In this document: piece by piece, positions 17,841-28,238 of the stretch | How positions within the stretch are numbered: position 1 is the first letter of the stretch | How the letters are laid out: the number at the start of each line of letters is the position of its first letter | Source of the DNA: Gemmatimonadota bacterium | Lineage (GTDB): Bacteria > Gemmatimonadota > Gemmatimonadetes > Longimicrobiales > RSA9 | DNA: 64,000 bases | Direction: 5' to 3' | Assembly (NCBI GenBank): GCA_007126035.1 | Contig: SLCC01000015.1 | Coordinates: 36,254-100,253 of the forward strand | Program-made: the position numbers and the translations under genes | Notes under the pieces: model-generated | Told to the model about the DNA's origin: nothing | What the model saw: only the letters and a program-made list of their open reading frames with translations | Database searches by the model: none

Positions 17841-19141
17841 GGCAGCGGGTCAACGGGAACGGGTGTCCGGTCACGGACTGGTGCATGGATCTGGAGGTAC
17901 AGGTGCGAGCCCTCCTCCGGGCCTCGCCCTACGGTGCCCAACAGGTGGCCCGCCGGCACGTCCTGACCCTCGCGCACGCGGATCTCGCCCAGGTACAGGT
18001 AGAGGGAGTAATAGCCGCCGCCGTGGCTCAGGACCACGCCTGGTCCGAAGCCTTCCATAGGTCGCGCCACCACTACCGTTCCGCCGCCCACGGCGTGGAC
18101 GGATGTGCCGGGCGCCGCCGAGATGCCGATCCCGTTGCGCCTCAAGGTCACGCCGCCGGGTCGGCGGTCCGGGCCGAAGCGGTACAGGAGTTGGCCGTCG
18201 ACCGGCCACCGGAGCTGGCCCAGGTTCTCGGCGGACAGGGTCGTCACCGCTTCCTCTACGCCAGCGGCGGCCCGTCTTCGCTCCAGCTCCAGGCGGCGCC
18301 TCTCCATCTCTTCGATTAGCGTCGTCAGGCGGCGTTCGTCGCTGGCCAGCTGCTGGATCCGCCGTTCTGCCTGCGTCACCTGCCCACGGACATCCCTCAG
18401 TGCCTCTGCCCTCGATTCTTCGAGTTCCTGGAGCTGGGCGAACTCCGTGAGCTTCTCGGCCCGCAGGTATTCCAATTGGGCGAGGTTGTGCTGGAGCTCG
18501 TGCTCCTGAGATGTCAGCTTTCGTTCGAGCGCGCCTATCTCCTCGAGCAGGAGCCGGTCGTGCACGGAGATGAGGTGCAGGTACTTGTAGCGGTTCAGGA
18601 GGTCGCTGAAGCTCTCGGCGCTGAGCAGGACACGAACCGAGTGGAGCGGGCCCTGCTTGTAGATGGCACGGAGGCGCTGACCCAGCACCACGTTTCGCTC
18701 ACGCAGCCGGTCCCGGCTCTGGACGAGCTGCTGACTGATCTCCGCCACGTTGGCCGTGAGCGTGGTCGTCTGGTAGTCCAGCTCCGCCAGCGCCTCCGCC
18801 GATGCCTCGACCTGTCGCTCTATGTTGCTGAGCTCGACCGAGATATCACGGGCCCGCCCCTCCAGCTCGCCCATGGATCGCTGGAGCCGCGCCCGTTCCG
18901 CCCGGATCTCTTCGAGCCGTGTCTGGCTGGCCCGGATCTGCTGCTGCACCGTATCCTGCTGGGAGGCAAGCCCTCCCGGAGGGATCAGGGACAGCAAGAC
19001 GGCGGCCGCTGCCAACGACCCCCGCCGCCAGCGGCTCGATCCGGGCGGGCATGGTGCCGGTCCGGTCAGGCCGGTGCGGCCGGCCACAGTGCGGCGTGGC
19101 CGGAGCGGATCCAGTGACGAAACGGCTGAGCTACTGCTCAT
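17822..19141 (-). CDS. EnvC-like murein hydrolase activator (coiled coil plus degenerate LytM/M23 domain)
   Basis: Signal/TM, long coiled coil, C-terminal M23 fold; next to ftsX/ftsE. Confidence 0.85.
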   Translation of the reverse strand: MSSSSAVSSLDPLRPRRTVAGRTGLTGPAPCPPGSSRWRRGSLAAAAVLLSLIPPGGLASQQDTVQQQIRASQTRLEEIRAERARLQRSMGELEGRARDISVELSNIERQVEASAEALAELDYQTTTLTANVAEISQQLVQSRDRLRERNVVLGQRLRAIYKQGPLHSVRVLLSAESFSDLLNRYKYLHLISVHDRLLLEEIGALERKLTSQEHELQHNLAQLEYLRAEKLTEFAQLQELEESRAEALRDVRGQVTQAERRIQQLASDERRLTTLIEEMERRRLELERRRAAAGVEEAVTTLSAENLGQLRWPVDGQLLYRFGPDRRPGGVTLRRNGIGISAAPGTSVHAVGGGTVVVARPMEGFGPGVVLSHGGGYYSLYLYLGEIRVREGQDVPAGHLLGTVGRGPEEGSHLYLQIHAPVRDRTPVPVDPLPWLQPR

Positions 19142-19995
19142 ATCTCCTGCAGGTGACGGTGCACGGCCACCGCACTGGCCACCATGCCGAACACCGAGCC
19201 GATCACTATCCCCGTCACTATCCAGAGGTCCGGTATCCAGACCAGATCGACCACCGCGTCGGACAGGAGACGGAACACGATGAAGGTGGCCGGCAGGGCC
19301 AGGAGCGAGCCGGCGGCGCCGGCCATGAGGCCTTCCAGCAGGAATGGTCTCCGGATGAAGCTGTTGGTGGCGCCTACCAACCTCATGATGCGGATCTCCT
19401 CGCGCCTGGCGAACACGGCCAGGCGGATGGCGGCGCCGATGATCAACGCCGCCACCGCGGCGAATGCGATGCCCACCACGACGGAAGCCGCGGCGGCCAC
19501 ACGTCTCAGGAGGTAGACCTTGTCGAGCCAGTCCTGGCCATAGCGCACGTCCTCGACCACGGGATAGTCGCCCAGGGCGGCGGCCACGCGGTGCACGGCC
19601 TCGGCGGACCGCTGGCCGGAGTGGAGGGTCACCTCGATGGAGGCGGGGAAGGGATTGGTCTCCAGGCCCGTGAAGACAGCCTCGAAGTCGCGGAGCTGGA
19701 TGCGGGCCAGCTCCAGGGCCTGACGCCGGGTTATGTGGATCACATCCCGGACGTGGGGCAGACCGGCTACATTGGCCCGCAGCGCCTCGATTTCTGCGTG
19801 CGATGCGTCATCCCTCAGGTACGCCACCACCTCGACCCGCGCTTCCACCTGGTCCAGCACGATCTGGATGTTGTGGGCGGCCACGCCGAACAGACCCAGC
19901 ACGAAGACGGACAGGGCGATCATGGCTACTGACAGGCCGGTGAGGAGTGGCGCGCGTCGGAACCCGGCAAGTGCCTCGCGTATCGCGTGCATCAC
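19138..19995 (-). CDS. ftsX: Cell division protein FtsX
   Basis: 4-TM permease with LVGATNSFIRRPFLLEGLMAGAAGS; adjacent ftsE. Confidence 0.9.
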   Translation of the reverse strand: MMHAIREALAGFRRAPLLTGLSVAMIALSVFVLGLFGVAAHNIQIVLDQVEARVEVVAYLRDDASHAEIEALRANVAGLPHVRDVIHITRRQALELARIQLRDFEAVFTGLETNPFPASIEVTLHSGQRSAEAVHRVAAALGDYPVVEDVRYGQDWLDKVYLLRRVAAAASVVVGIAFAAVAALIIGAAIRLAVFARREEIRIMRLVGATNSFIRRPFLLEGLMAGAAGSLLALPATFIVFRLLSDAVVDLVWIPDLWIVTGIVIGSVFGMVASAVAVHRHLQEI

Positions 19996-20669
19996 GCTTG
20001 CTCCTGTTGCGAGTCGTAGACGACCTTGCCGTGCTCCAGCTCCATGGTCCGCACACCGACACTTCGCCGCAGGATCTGGGCATCGTGAGTGGCGATCAGC
20101 ACAGCGGTACCCGCGGCGTTGATGTCGCGGAAGAGCTCGTGGATCCCTCGGGTCGCCCGCTCGTCCAGATTGCCCGTCGGCTCATCCGCGAGGAGCAGGA
20201 TCGGCTCGTTGGCCAGCGCTCGCGCCACGGCCACCCTCTGTTGTTCGCCGCCTGAAAGCTCCGCCGGGTGCGCCTGCGCTTTGGCCGCGAGCCCTACCCG
20301 GGCCAGCAGACGGCCGACCTTGGCGCGGATCACGGCGGGTCTCGCTCCGGTCACCTCGAGGGCGAAGGCCACGTTCTCTGCGGCTGTCCGGTCCGGGAGC
20401 AGGCGGAAGTCCTGGAACACGTAGCCGATCTTGCGACGGAGCATCGACACGTCCTTCGGTCGCAGTCGCCGTGTGTCGTAGCCGTTGACCCTGACCTCCC
20501 CCTCCGTGGGCATGTCGGCCACGTGCACGAGGCGCAGGATCGTAGTCTTGCCGGCACCGCTGTGCCCGGTGAGGAAGACGAATTCCCCTTTGCGGATGCT
20601 CAATGTGACCCCGTCGAGGGCCCGGCCCACCCGCGGGAATTCCCGGCTGACGTTCTGGAAGTGGATCAT
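19992..20669 (-). CDS. ftsE: Cell division ATP-binding protein FtsE
   Basis: Walker A GHSGAGKTT, LSGGEQQRVAVARAL, LLADEPTGNLD. Confidence 0.93.
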   Translation of the reverse strand: MIHFQNVSREFPRVGRALDGVTLSIRKGEFVFLTGHSGAGKTTILRLVHVADMPTEGEVRVNGYDTRRLRPKDVSMLRRKIGYVFQDFRLLPDRTAAENVAFALEVTGARPAVIRAKVGRLLARVGLAAKAQAHPAELSGGEQQRVAVARALANEPILLLADEPTGNLDERATRGIHELFRDINAAGTAVLIATHDAQILRRSVGVRTMELEHGKVVYDSQQEQA

Positions 20670-21592
20670 TCCATTGGTACCCGTCGAGGTCGGGCCGCGA
20701 GACCGGCGGCGAGCCTCAGAGCCTCCTGCATCGAGGATGGATCAGCGCGACCCTGTCCGGCTATGTCGAGTGCGGTCCCGTGGTCCGGGGATGTACGGAT
20801 GAACGGCAGTCCCAGCGTCACGTTCACTCCGGCACCGAAGCTTACTGTCTTGAACACCGCCATGCCAACATCATGGTAGGGGGAGATGACCGCGTCGAAC
20901 TCGCCGGCGATGGCCCGGCCGAACACGGTGTCGGCGGGAAGCGGCCCGACGACGCGGACGTCCAGCCGCAGCAACTGCTCAATGGCCGGTGTGAAGACGC
21001 TGGCCTCTTCATGCCCGAACAGGCCGCCATCGGAGGCGTGAGGGTTCAGGGCGCAGAGCGCTATCCGTGGCTCCCCGATGTTCCACAGGTCCTTGAGGCC
21101 GGAGGCGGTCAGCAGGGTCTGGGAGACCAGCCGCTCGACGGTCAGCGTCTGCGGCACCGAAGACAGAGGGATGTGAATGGTCGCCAGGTTGACCCTGAGC
21201 GCGCCTCCCACGCGGGTCCGCTCCGCGGCCATCAGCATGGCCACTTCCGGGGCCGACGTCAGCGCCTGCAGCATTTCCGTGTGGCCCGGGTAGGGGTAGC
21301 CGGCGGCGGCCAGCGCCGTCTTGTCGATGGGCGCGGTAACGATGCCGTCGACCTCGCCGTCCAGTGCCAGCGTTACCGCCCGTTCGATGGCAGCGCCAGC
21401 GAGTCGGCCTGCCTCCGCCTCGTCACCCCCGTCCCAGTGCCCCACGTTCAGGTCGGGCTCCACCCCGGTCCCGGACGGCCCGACGATCACCAGGTTGGCG
21501 GGGGGCGCCTCCAGCGCCGCCGCTGTCACCTCGGGGCCTATGCCCCTGGGATCCCCCAGGGTGACGCCAAGTCTAGGTGGGGCCCGGGTCAT
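20666..21592 (-). CDS. pdxA: 4-hydroxythreonine-4-phosphate dehydrogenase
   Basis: TLGDPRGIGPEV, PIDKTALAAAGYPYPGHTEML, TSPDHGTALDIAG. Confidence 0.95.
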   Translation of the reverse strand: MTRAPPRLGVTLGDPRGIGPEVTAAALEAPPANLVIVGPSGTGVEPDLNVGHWDGGDEAEAGRLAGAAIERAVTLALDGEVDGIVTAPIDKTALAAAGYPYPGHTEMLQALTSAPEVAMLMAAERTRVGGALRVNLATIHIPLSSVPQTLTVERLVSQTLLTASGLKDLWNIGEPRIALCALNPHASDGGLFGHEEASVFTPAIEQLLRLDVRVVGPLPADTVFGRAIAGEFDAVISPYHDVGMAVFKTVSFGAGVNVTLGLPFIRTSPDHGTALDIAGQGRADPSSMQEALRLAAGLAARPRRVPME

Positions 21593-21615
21593 CAGGCGCG
21601 ACGAGGCTCAGACCG

Positions 21616-22917
21616 TCACAGACGGATGTCGATGTAGGTGCGGCGTCGGAGCTCGCCGATGATCTCGTTCACGAGCTTGTCCTGCTGGAGGTACTGCCGG
21701 ACCTGTTCGCGAAGGTCCCTGTCCTCGGCGGTGTAGCGCCCTTCGGCCACCACCCGATTCACCCGCACCACGGCGTACGTCTCCCTGGCACCAGGCATCC
21801 TGAACGGTCCGACCACCTGCCCGGTGGCTGCGCCGCGTAGCTCGGTCCGGTAGGGCGCGGGCAGGGAATCCTGCGGGATCGGTCCGACACGTACCTCTTC
21901 GGAAGGCGGATGATTGGCCAGCTTCCGCACACTGTCCGCAGGCACACCCTCTTGCAGCGCCCTTGCCGCCTCGGTAGCCCGCTCGTGCGTACGCGCCTCC
22001 TCCGCCGGGGTGATCTCGGGACTGATCAGTATGTGACGGGCCTGGCGCTCGGCCCCCCTGATCCGGTCCACTCGGATGATGTGGAAGCCGAAGGAAGTCT
22101 CCACCACAGGGCTTATCTCACCGGTCCGGAGCGCGAACGCTACCCGCTCGAACTCCGGTACCATCCGCCCGCGCCGGAACCAGCCCAGCTCTCCGCCCCG
22201 TTCCCTGCTCCCCGGGTCGGCGGAATGTCGCCGGGCCAGAAGGGCGAAGTCCTCGCCCGCCACCAGCCTCTGGCGGATGCTCTCCGCCTCTTCCCACGCC
22301 GCCTGTCGCGCCTCCTCCGACGCCCTGGGCGGGACCACCACCTGGTCGAACTCTATGGTGGCCGGACGCGTCCCCAGCTCGTCGGCCCGCTCGTCGAGGA
22401 ATGCCCTGATCTCGGCGTCCGTGACCGGTGGCGGACGTCGGTCGCGCTGGACGGTGGCCATGTACTGCCGCTGGATGGCCGCCCTGCGGAGTCCGCGCTC
22501 TGCGATCCGCCGATAGGCGTCCAGCGACATACCCTCCCGCGTGAGAGCCTGCTCGAAGGCGGCGCGGCCGCCGAACCGGCGCTCCTGCTCAGCTATGGCC
22601 GCGTCCACCTGGGACCTGATCTCCTCGGGAGCCACGATGACGGAATCCCGGTGGGCGGCCTGGAGGATCAGCATCTCGGTGATCAGGCCATCCAGCTCCT
22701 GCCGCTGGAGTGCCTCGAGCGCCTGCGGGTCAGTGGGCACGACCTCGCCGAACGCCCGACGTCGCTCGATCTGCTCCTTCAGCTCCGATTCCAGGATCAC
22801 GCTGTCGCCCACCACGGCCACCACCCGATCGATCAGGTCGGCCTGTGGGACGGCCTGAGCATGGAGGACGGAGGGTGCCAGAAGCACCAGGGCGACAACG
22901 GCTGCGAATGACTTCAT
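21616..22917 (-). CDS. SurA-type peptidyl-prolyl cis-trans isomerase
   Basis: Signal peptide, SurA_N-like VVAVVGDSVILESELKEQI, rotamase GGELGWFRRGRMVPEFERVAF. Confidence 0.85.
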   Translation of the reverse strand: MKSFAAVVALVLLAPSVLHAQAVPQADLIDRVVAVVGDSVILESELKEQIERRRAFGEVVPTDPQALEALQRQELDGLITEMLILQAAHRDSVIVAPEEIRSQVDAAIAEQERRFGGRAAFEQALTREGMSLDAYRRIAERGLRRAAIQRQYMATVQRDRRPPPVTDAEIRAFLDERADELGTRPATIEFDQVVVPPRASEEARQAAWEEAESIRQRLVAGEDFALLARRHSADPGSRERGGELGWFRRGRMVPEFERVAFALRTGEISPVVETSFGFHIIRVDRIRGAERQARHILISPEITPAEEARTHERATEAARALQEGVPADSVRKLANHPPSEEVRVGPIPQDSLPAPYRTELRGAATGQVVGPFRMPGARETYAVVRVNRVVAEGRYTAEDRDLREQVRQYLQQDKLVNEIIGELRRRTYIDIRL

Positions 22918-23117
22918 GCTGTCCATCTTCTGCTGGGAACGTGACAGGCAGGCTGGATCGCCGACCAGCCTCGTCCCTAATATCCCCGCCGGGCTCGGGA
23001 GTTCCTCCCGTGTCCCGCTGCCGACCCCGATCCCCATGGGGCCGGTAGCGGGTGAGGCATCACCGCCGCGTTCCGGTTCCGCCGGCGGCTGAGGGACCGG
23101 GCAAGGCCTACTCTAGG

Positions 23118-24536
23118 TCAGGGATCTATGTCAGGGAGCGGGAGGTCCGTGCCCGGCGGTATAGGCCTCAGCTCCTGGTCTGCCTTCTGCTCGCGCTTCG
23201 TCTCCGCCCGCTGGACGACAGTGGGGAACGTTCGCTCGTGGATCCGCCAGTCCGCCTGCTGACGCAGCACGTAGGGCAGGCCGCCCAGGGGGAGCAGGCC
23301 CTGCTCACCGGCAAGGATGCCTGCCATGAATGTCGTCACCCGCCGCTCCACTGCCTGGGAGCGGGTCTCCCCCTCCTGCAGCTCGCCGACGAGCCCGGCG
23401 AACTCGGCAACCTCGATGATCTCCTCCCGGATGAGCGCGGCAACGGAGTCCCGCTCCTCCTGGGGCACGTTGATGCCGCGACTACGGGCATCATCGAGGA
23501 CCAGCTGGTTCGTCGCCACGTCCATCAGCAGGGCCTCGATCTGCTCATCGCCAGCCGTCTCGAACTGGGCCCGCTGCTGGGGCTGCATGCGCTGGGTGAA
23601 CTTCACGAAGTCGCCAGCCGTCAGGGCGCCGCCCTGCCACGTGACCAGTTGTCTGGCCGCGGCCCGAGAGGCCAGCCTCGGCGTCGGTCGCACCGCCAGG
23701 TTCCGGGCCGCCTCCGCGGCGCCCTTCTCCGTGCGCATACCTGCTGGTCCGGTGAGCCCATCCACATACTCCGACAGCGACTGCTGGCGCCGATCCTCCG
23801 CCACTCGACGCCGGAACTCCTCACGCTGCTCGTCGAACGCGGGCGTCTCCCTTTCGTCCACCTTGATGATGTGGAGACCGAACAGAGTCTCCGTCACCTC
23901 GCTGACCTGGCCGGGCTGGAGCCGGAAAGCCGCCTGCTCGAACTGGGGGACCATCATGCCCGGCTCGAACCAGCCCAGGTCACCGCCCTGTGGGGCGCTG
24001 CCGGGATCTTCGCTGTAGCGACGGGCAAGCTCGCTGAAGTCTTCGCCCTCGATGGCCCGCTGGCGCAGGTCGTCCGCCTCTTGCTGCACCCGCTCCCTCT
24101 GGGCGGGCGACGCGTCGTCAGGGTAGCGGAGGAGGATGTGGCGTGCCCGGACCCGGCCCGTCGCCTGCTCCTCGAACAGGCGCCGGAGCTCGGCCTCGTC
24201 CATCACCGTGTCCTGGGTCACTACCTGCTCGCGCAACTCCATGAAGATGCGCTGCTCCGTGTAGGGCTCGACCAAGGGGTCCAGGTCCAGACCTGCCAGG
24301 GCCAGGTCACGAGACAGCACATCGGCCAGGAGCGTATAGTCCACCCACAGATCCGCGATGGACGCCGTCACCTCGGTGCTCGCCGGGATCCCTGGGTTCT
24401 CCGCCAGCATGTCGACCGTACCATCGACGGTCAGTTCGTACTGCCCTGCGCGGGCTACGGTGCCGGTGTGCGCGCCAATGGCATCGCAGGCCGTCACGGT
24501 CACCAGCAACAGGACCAGTGGAAGGAATCGCTTCAT
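23118..24536 (-). CDS. PpiC/parvulin-type peptidyl-prolyl isomerase, predicted lipoprotein
   Basis: Lipobox-like VTVTAC; RARHILLRYP...GGDLGWFEPGMMVPQFEQAAF. Confidence 0.85.
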   Translation of the reverse strand: MKRFLPLVLLLVTVTACDAIGAHTGTVARAGQYELTVDGTVDMLAENPGIPASTEVTASIADLWVDYTLLADVLSRDLALAGLDLDPLVEPYTEQRIFMELREQVVTQDTVMDEAELRRLFEEQATGRVRARHILLRYPDDASPAQRERVQQEADDLRQRAIEGEDFSELARRYSEDPGSAPQGGDLGWFEPGMMVPQFEQAAFRLQPGQVSEVTETLFGLHIIKVDERETPAFDEQREEFRRRVAEDRRQQSLSEYVDGLTGPAGMRTEKGAAEAARNLAVRPTPRLASRAAARQLVTWQGGALTAGDFVKFTQRMQPQQRAQFETAGDEQIEALLMDVATNQLVLDDARSRGINVPQEERDSVAALIREEIIEVAEFAGLVGELQEGETRSQAVERRVTTFMAGILAGEQGLLPLGGLPYVLRQQADWRIHERTFPTVVQRAETKREQKADQELRPIPPGTDLPLPDIDP

Positions 24537-24654
24537 CGTCTCTCCTGGAATATCACGGGACGCGCTCAAGATACCGGAGCCGTCACGCCGGTACAACCCG
24601 AGTGCGTCCTGCAAGTTCCTGGTCGTGGGGGCGTCGGCGGCCCCCGTCGGCAGG

Positions 24655-27600
24655 TCATGAAGCGGTGGCTTGCCCGGCGTGGACGGCCAGTCTCTGGAAG
24701 GCGGCCGCCACGGCGTCGGCAAGATCGCCGGTGCCGAGCCGGTGGAGCACCAGCGACAGGGGCTCCAGTCGTCGGACCTCAACCTCCACCAGGCTGCCGT
24801 GGAGGCTCGTTTGTAGCGCCGTCAGTCGCGGGACCACGTCCCGGCGGAAGGTTATCCGCGCGCTGTCGCCCGACACGTGGATGCGCTCCACGCCCAGGGC
24901 CTGGCCCAGAAGCCTCAGTCGCGCGCTGGCCAGCAGGCGGCGCACCTCCGGCGGCGGGGCGCCGAAGCGGTCCGCCACCTCCTCACTCAGGGCCGCCACC
25001 TCGTCCACGGTGCCTGCGCGAGACAGCCGACGGTACAGGTGGAGCTTCTGGGCCGAGTCGGCGGTGTAGGCGTCCGGCAGGTAGGCGGGGCCGTCCATGG
25101 ACACGTCGGGTGCGGGATGCGGCTCTCGCTCTTCCGCGCCCTGGAGTCTGGTCACGGTCTTCTCCAGCAGGCGAGTGTAGGTGTCCAGGCCAACGGCGTG
25201 GACGTTGCCCGACTGGTCGGCGCCCAGGATGTTGCCCGCCCCCCTCAGCTCCAGGTCCTTCATGGCGATGGCGTAGCCGCTGCCGAGCTCCGTGTGGTGC
25301 TCCAGGATCCTGAGCCGCTTCTCCGCTTCCAGGGGGATGCCCTCCGGGGCCACCAGGTAGCAGAACGCCCGGTGATGGCTCCTGCCAACCCGACCCCGGA
25401 TCTGGTAGAGTTGGGCGAGGCCGAACATGTCCGCCCGATCCACGATGAGCGTGTTCGCCGTCGGCACGTCGAGCCCGTTCTCGATGATGGCGGTGGTGAC
25501 CAAGACGTGGAATCCCCCGTCCAGGAACCTGGCCATCACCCTGTCCAGGTCACGGGGCGGCATCTGGCCGTGAGCCATGTCCACGTCCGAGCCGTCCGGC
25601 ACCAGGCTCCTCACCCGCTCGGCCACAGTGCGGAGTGACTCGATGCGGTTGTGGACCACGAACACCTGGCCGCCCCGGTCCAGCTCCCGCAAGATCGCGT
25701 CACCTATCACCTCGTCGATCCATGGGACGACGTGGGTGATGATGGGCATCCGGTCACGGGGCGGCGTCTGGATCAGGGATACATCCCGTAGGCCAGCCAA
25801 CGACAGGTGCAGGGTCCGTGGGATGGGTGTGGCGGTGAGAGCCAGCACGTCCACGTTCCGCTTCAACTCCTTCAACCGCTCCTTCTGCTTCACACCGAAC
25901 CGCTGCTCCTCGTCCACCACCAGGAGGCCCAGGTCGCGGAACTGGACATCCCGCTGGAGCAGCCGGTGGGTCCCTACCACCATGTCCACCTGGCCGCTGG
26001 CCAGCTCGCCCAGTATGGCGCTCTGCTCGCGCACCGTACGGAAGCGGGACAGCGCCTCGATCCGGACCGGGTAGTCGGCCAGCCGCTCCTGGAAGGTGTG
26101 CAGGTGCTGCTCCACCAGGATGGTGGTGGGCGCCAGCAGCGCCACCTGGCGACCGGCCTGTACGGCCTTGAACGCCGCCCGGATCGCTACCTCCGTCTTG
26201 CCGTAGCCCACGTCCCCTATGATCAGGCGGTCCATCGGTCTCGGCTCCAGCATGTCCTGCTTGACCGCCTGGGTCGCCTCCCGCTGGTCCGGGGTGTCCT
26301 CGTACAGGAAGGCGCTCTCCATCTCTCGCTGCCAGCGGGTGTCCTCGGGGTAGGGCGGACGCCGCGACAGCTTGCGGGCGGCATACAGCTCGAGCAGCTC
26401 CGTGGCCAGTAGATCTATGGCTTCCTGCGTCCGCTGCTTGATCCTCTTCCAGGTACGGCCGCCGATCTTGTGCAGCGAGGGCGGCTCCGCTTCCTCCCGG
26501 TCCGGGACCCAGCGCTCGATCAGGTCCAGCCGGTACACGGGCAGTCGCAGGACCTCACCGCCGGCGTACTCGATTGCGAGCGACTCCACAGTCATACCGC
26601 CCACGCTCACCCGTTGCAGGCCCTGGAACCGGCCGATCCCGTGGTCCAGGTGGACCACGTAGTCGCCAGGCTGGAGCTGGCTCAGCGTCTCGATGGCGCC
26701 GCCGCCCCGGAACCGGCGGCCTCGCCGGATACGGCGGGCACGCCGGAAGATCTCGTGGTCGGTCAGCACACGGAGCGGCTTCTCGCCCTCCAGCACGAAA
26801 CCACCGCTCAGCGTGCCGATGGCCAGGCTGGTGCCCGCAGGCACCCGACCGGCACCGCCCAGGAGTTCGTCCAGGCGCTCGAGCTGGCCAGTGTTGTCGC
26901 ACAGGATCAGGGAGCGCTCCCCCCGGGCAGCGGCAGCGGCGAGGAGTGTGTTCAGCCGGGAGGTGTCCCGGTCGATGGCCTCAGGGGTGCGGGCATCGAA
27001 GCGGAGCTCCGCTTCCGCCGCGCAGATTATCCTGCCGAAGCCCGCGAGCCGCGACCGGACCATGTCCGGCGGGAGGAGCAACTCCTCCGGCGGCTCGGGC
27101 GCTCCCCCTCTCCGCTCCTCGACGGTATGTAGCTCCAGCAGCTTCTGCCATGCCTTGAGGAAGGGCCGCTGGTCGTCCTCCTGGAGGTGGATCAGGATGG
27201 TGTCCTGGGGCAGGGTGTCCAGCAGGGATCGACGGGTCACCGTGCCGTCTCCAGCCAGCCGCAGCTCGACGGGCAGGATGTCGGTCCGGTCCAGGCCACC
27301 GGTGGAGCGCTGGTCCAGTACGTCGAACTCGCGGATCGAGCTGACCTCATCGCCCCAGAACTCGATACGGACGGGGTCCTGGGCGCCGAAGCTGAAGAGA
27401 TCCACGATTCCGCCACGGGCGGCGAAGTCGCCCACCTGTTCCACCAGGCTGGTCCGCTCGAAGCCCATGGCCTCCAGCCGGTGCGCGAGTTCGGCGGGGC
27501 GGACCTGCTGGCCCACGGCGATCGTCATGCGCAGGTCGGCAAGGGAGCTGGGTATCCGCTCCCGTTCCTGGATGGCCCGTACGGTGGTGACCAGCAGCCT

Positions 27601-27951
27601 GGCCCGGCCGGCGAGCAGCGCCTCCAGCGCCTCGACGCGCTGGCCGCTCACCTCGATGTGATGGTCCTCGGCCTCGAACGGCAGCGCCTCTCGTTGAGGG
27701 TAGAGGGCAGTGGCGCCCGGCTCCATCAGCGCCGACAGGTCTGCTTCGATGCCTTCCGCCTCCTGCGGGTCACTGGTGACGACGATCCAGAGCCGACGCT
27801 CCATGTCAGCCGCCAGCGTTGCCACCAGCGCCGCCGGCAGGGCGCCCGGCAGGTTCGCCGCCCTGACCGTTGCGCCGGGGCGGGGTAGCGTCTGGCGCAG
27901 TGATCGGTACGCTGCCTGGGCGCGGACGCCTTCGAGGATCGACGGGTGCAT
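24655..27951 (-). CDS. mfd: Transcription-repair coupling factor Mfd
   Basis: RID domain YVVHLDHGIGRFQGL, GDVGYGKTEVAIRAAF helicase, TRCF C-terminal domain. Confidence 0.96.
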   Translation of the reverse strand: MHPSILEGVRAQAAYRSLRQTLPRPGATVRAANLPGALPAALVATLAADMERRLWIVVTSDPQEAEGIEADLSALMEPGATALYPQREALPFEAEDHHIEVSGQRVEALEALLAGRARLLVTTVRAIQERERIPSSLADLRMTIAVGQQVRPAELAHRLEAMGFERTSLVEQVGDFAARGGIVDLFSFGAQDPVRIEFWGDEVSSIREFDVLDQRSTGGLDRTDILPVELRLAGDGTVTRRSLLDTLPQDTILIHLQEDDQRPFLKAWQKLLELHTVEERRGGAPEPPEELLLPPDMVRSRLAGFGRIICAAEAELRFDARTPEAIDRDTSRLNTLLAAAAARGERSLILCDNTGQLERLDELLGGAGRVPAGTSLAIGTLSGGFVLEGEKPLRVLTDHEIFRRARRIRRGRRFRGGGAIETLSQLQPGDYVVHLDHGIGRFQGLQRVSVGGMTVESLAIEYAGGEVLRLPVYRLDLIERWVPDREEAEPPSLHKIGGRTWKRIKQRTQEAIDLLATELLELYAARKLSRRPPYPEDTRWQREMESAFLYEDTPDQREATQAVKQDMLEPRPMDRLIIGDVGYGKTEVAIRAAFKAVQAGRQVALLAPTTILVEQHLHTFQERLADYPVRIEALSRFRTVREQSAILGELASGQVDMVVGTHRLLQRDVQFRDLGLLVVDEEQRFGVKQKERLKELKRNVDVLALTATPIPRTLHLSLAGLRDVSLIQTPPRDRMPIITHVVPWIDEVIGDAILRELDRGGQVFVVHNRIESLRTVAERVRSLVPDGSDVDMAHGQMPPRDLDRVMARFLDGGFHVLVTTAIIENGLDVPTANTLIVDRADMFGLAQLYQIRGRVGRSHHRAFCYLVAPEGIPLEAEKRLRILEHHTELGSGYAIAMKDLELRGAGNILGADQSGNVHAVGLDTYTRLLEKTVTRLQGAEEREPHPAPDVSMDGPAYLPDAYTADSAQKLHLYRRLSRAGTVDEVAALSEEVADRFGAPPPEVRRLLASARLRLLGQALGVERIHVSGDSARITFRRDVVPRLTALQTSLHGSLVEVEVRRLEPLSLVLHRLGTGDLADAVAAAFQRLAVHAGQATAS

Positions 27952-28080
27952 CAGCCTGGCTCTGGTCGCATGGTCATCGGCGCTGGAAGGTACACCGGAT
28001 GGCGGATCGTTCAACCCGCCGGTCCCGCCACCGAAGGGCTCCCGCCGGCTCCGACCGTGGCAAAGCACGTACCCGTCATC

Positions 28081-28114
28081 TGCCGGTCAGCCGCGCATGC
28101 CGGTCAGCCGCGCA
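28081..28114 (+). repeat. 17-bp perfect tandem duplication
   Basis: tgccggtcagccgcgca repeated exactly twice. Confidence 0.9.
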
Positions 28115-28238
28115 CGAACCGCGTGCCCTGGTGTACGTGAGGTTGGCCCGCCGCTGATCATGGCCTATCTTGTGACCCGCGAACACGGTGGCCCCCGGAT
28201 CGTCGGGACCCCCAGAACCACAGCAGCAGAAAGCTCCG

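Noticed and set aside
23052-25313. Large plus-strand ORF 753 aa opposite PPIase/mfd genes
   Set aside because: Shadow ORF of high-GC coding strand; minus-strand proteins have clear family motifs.
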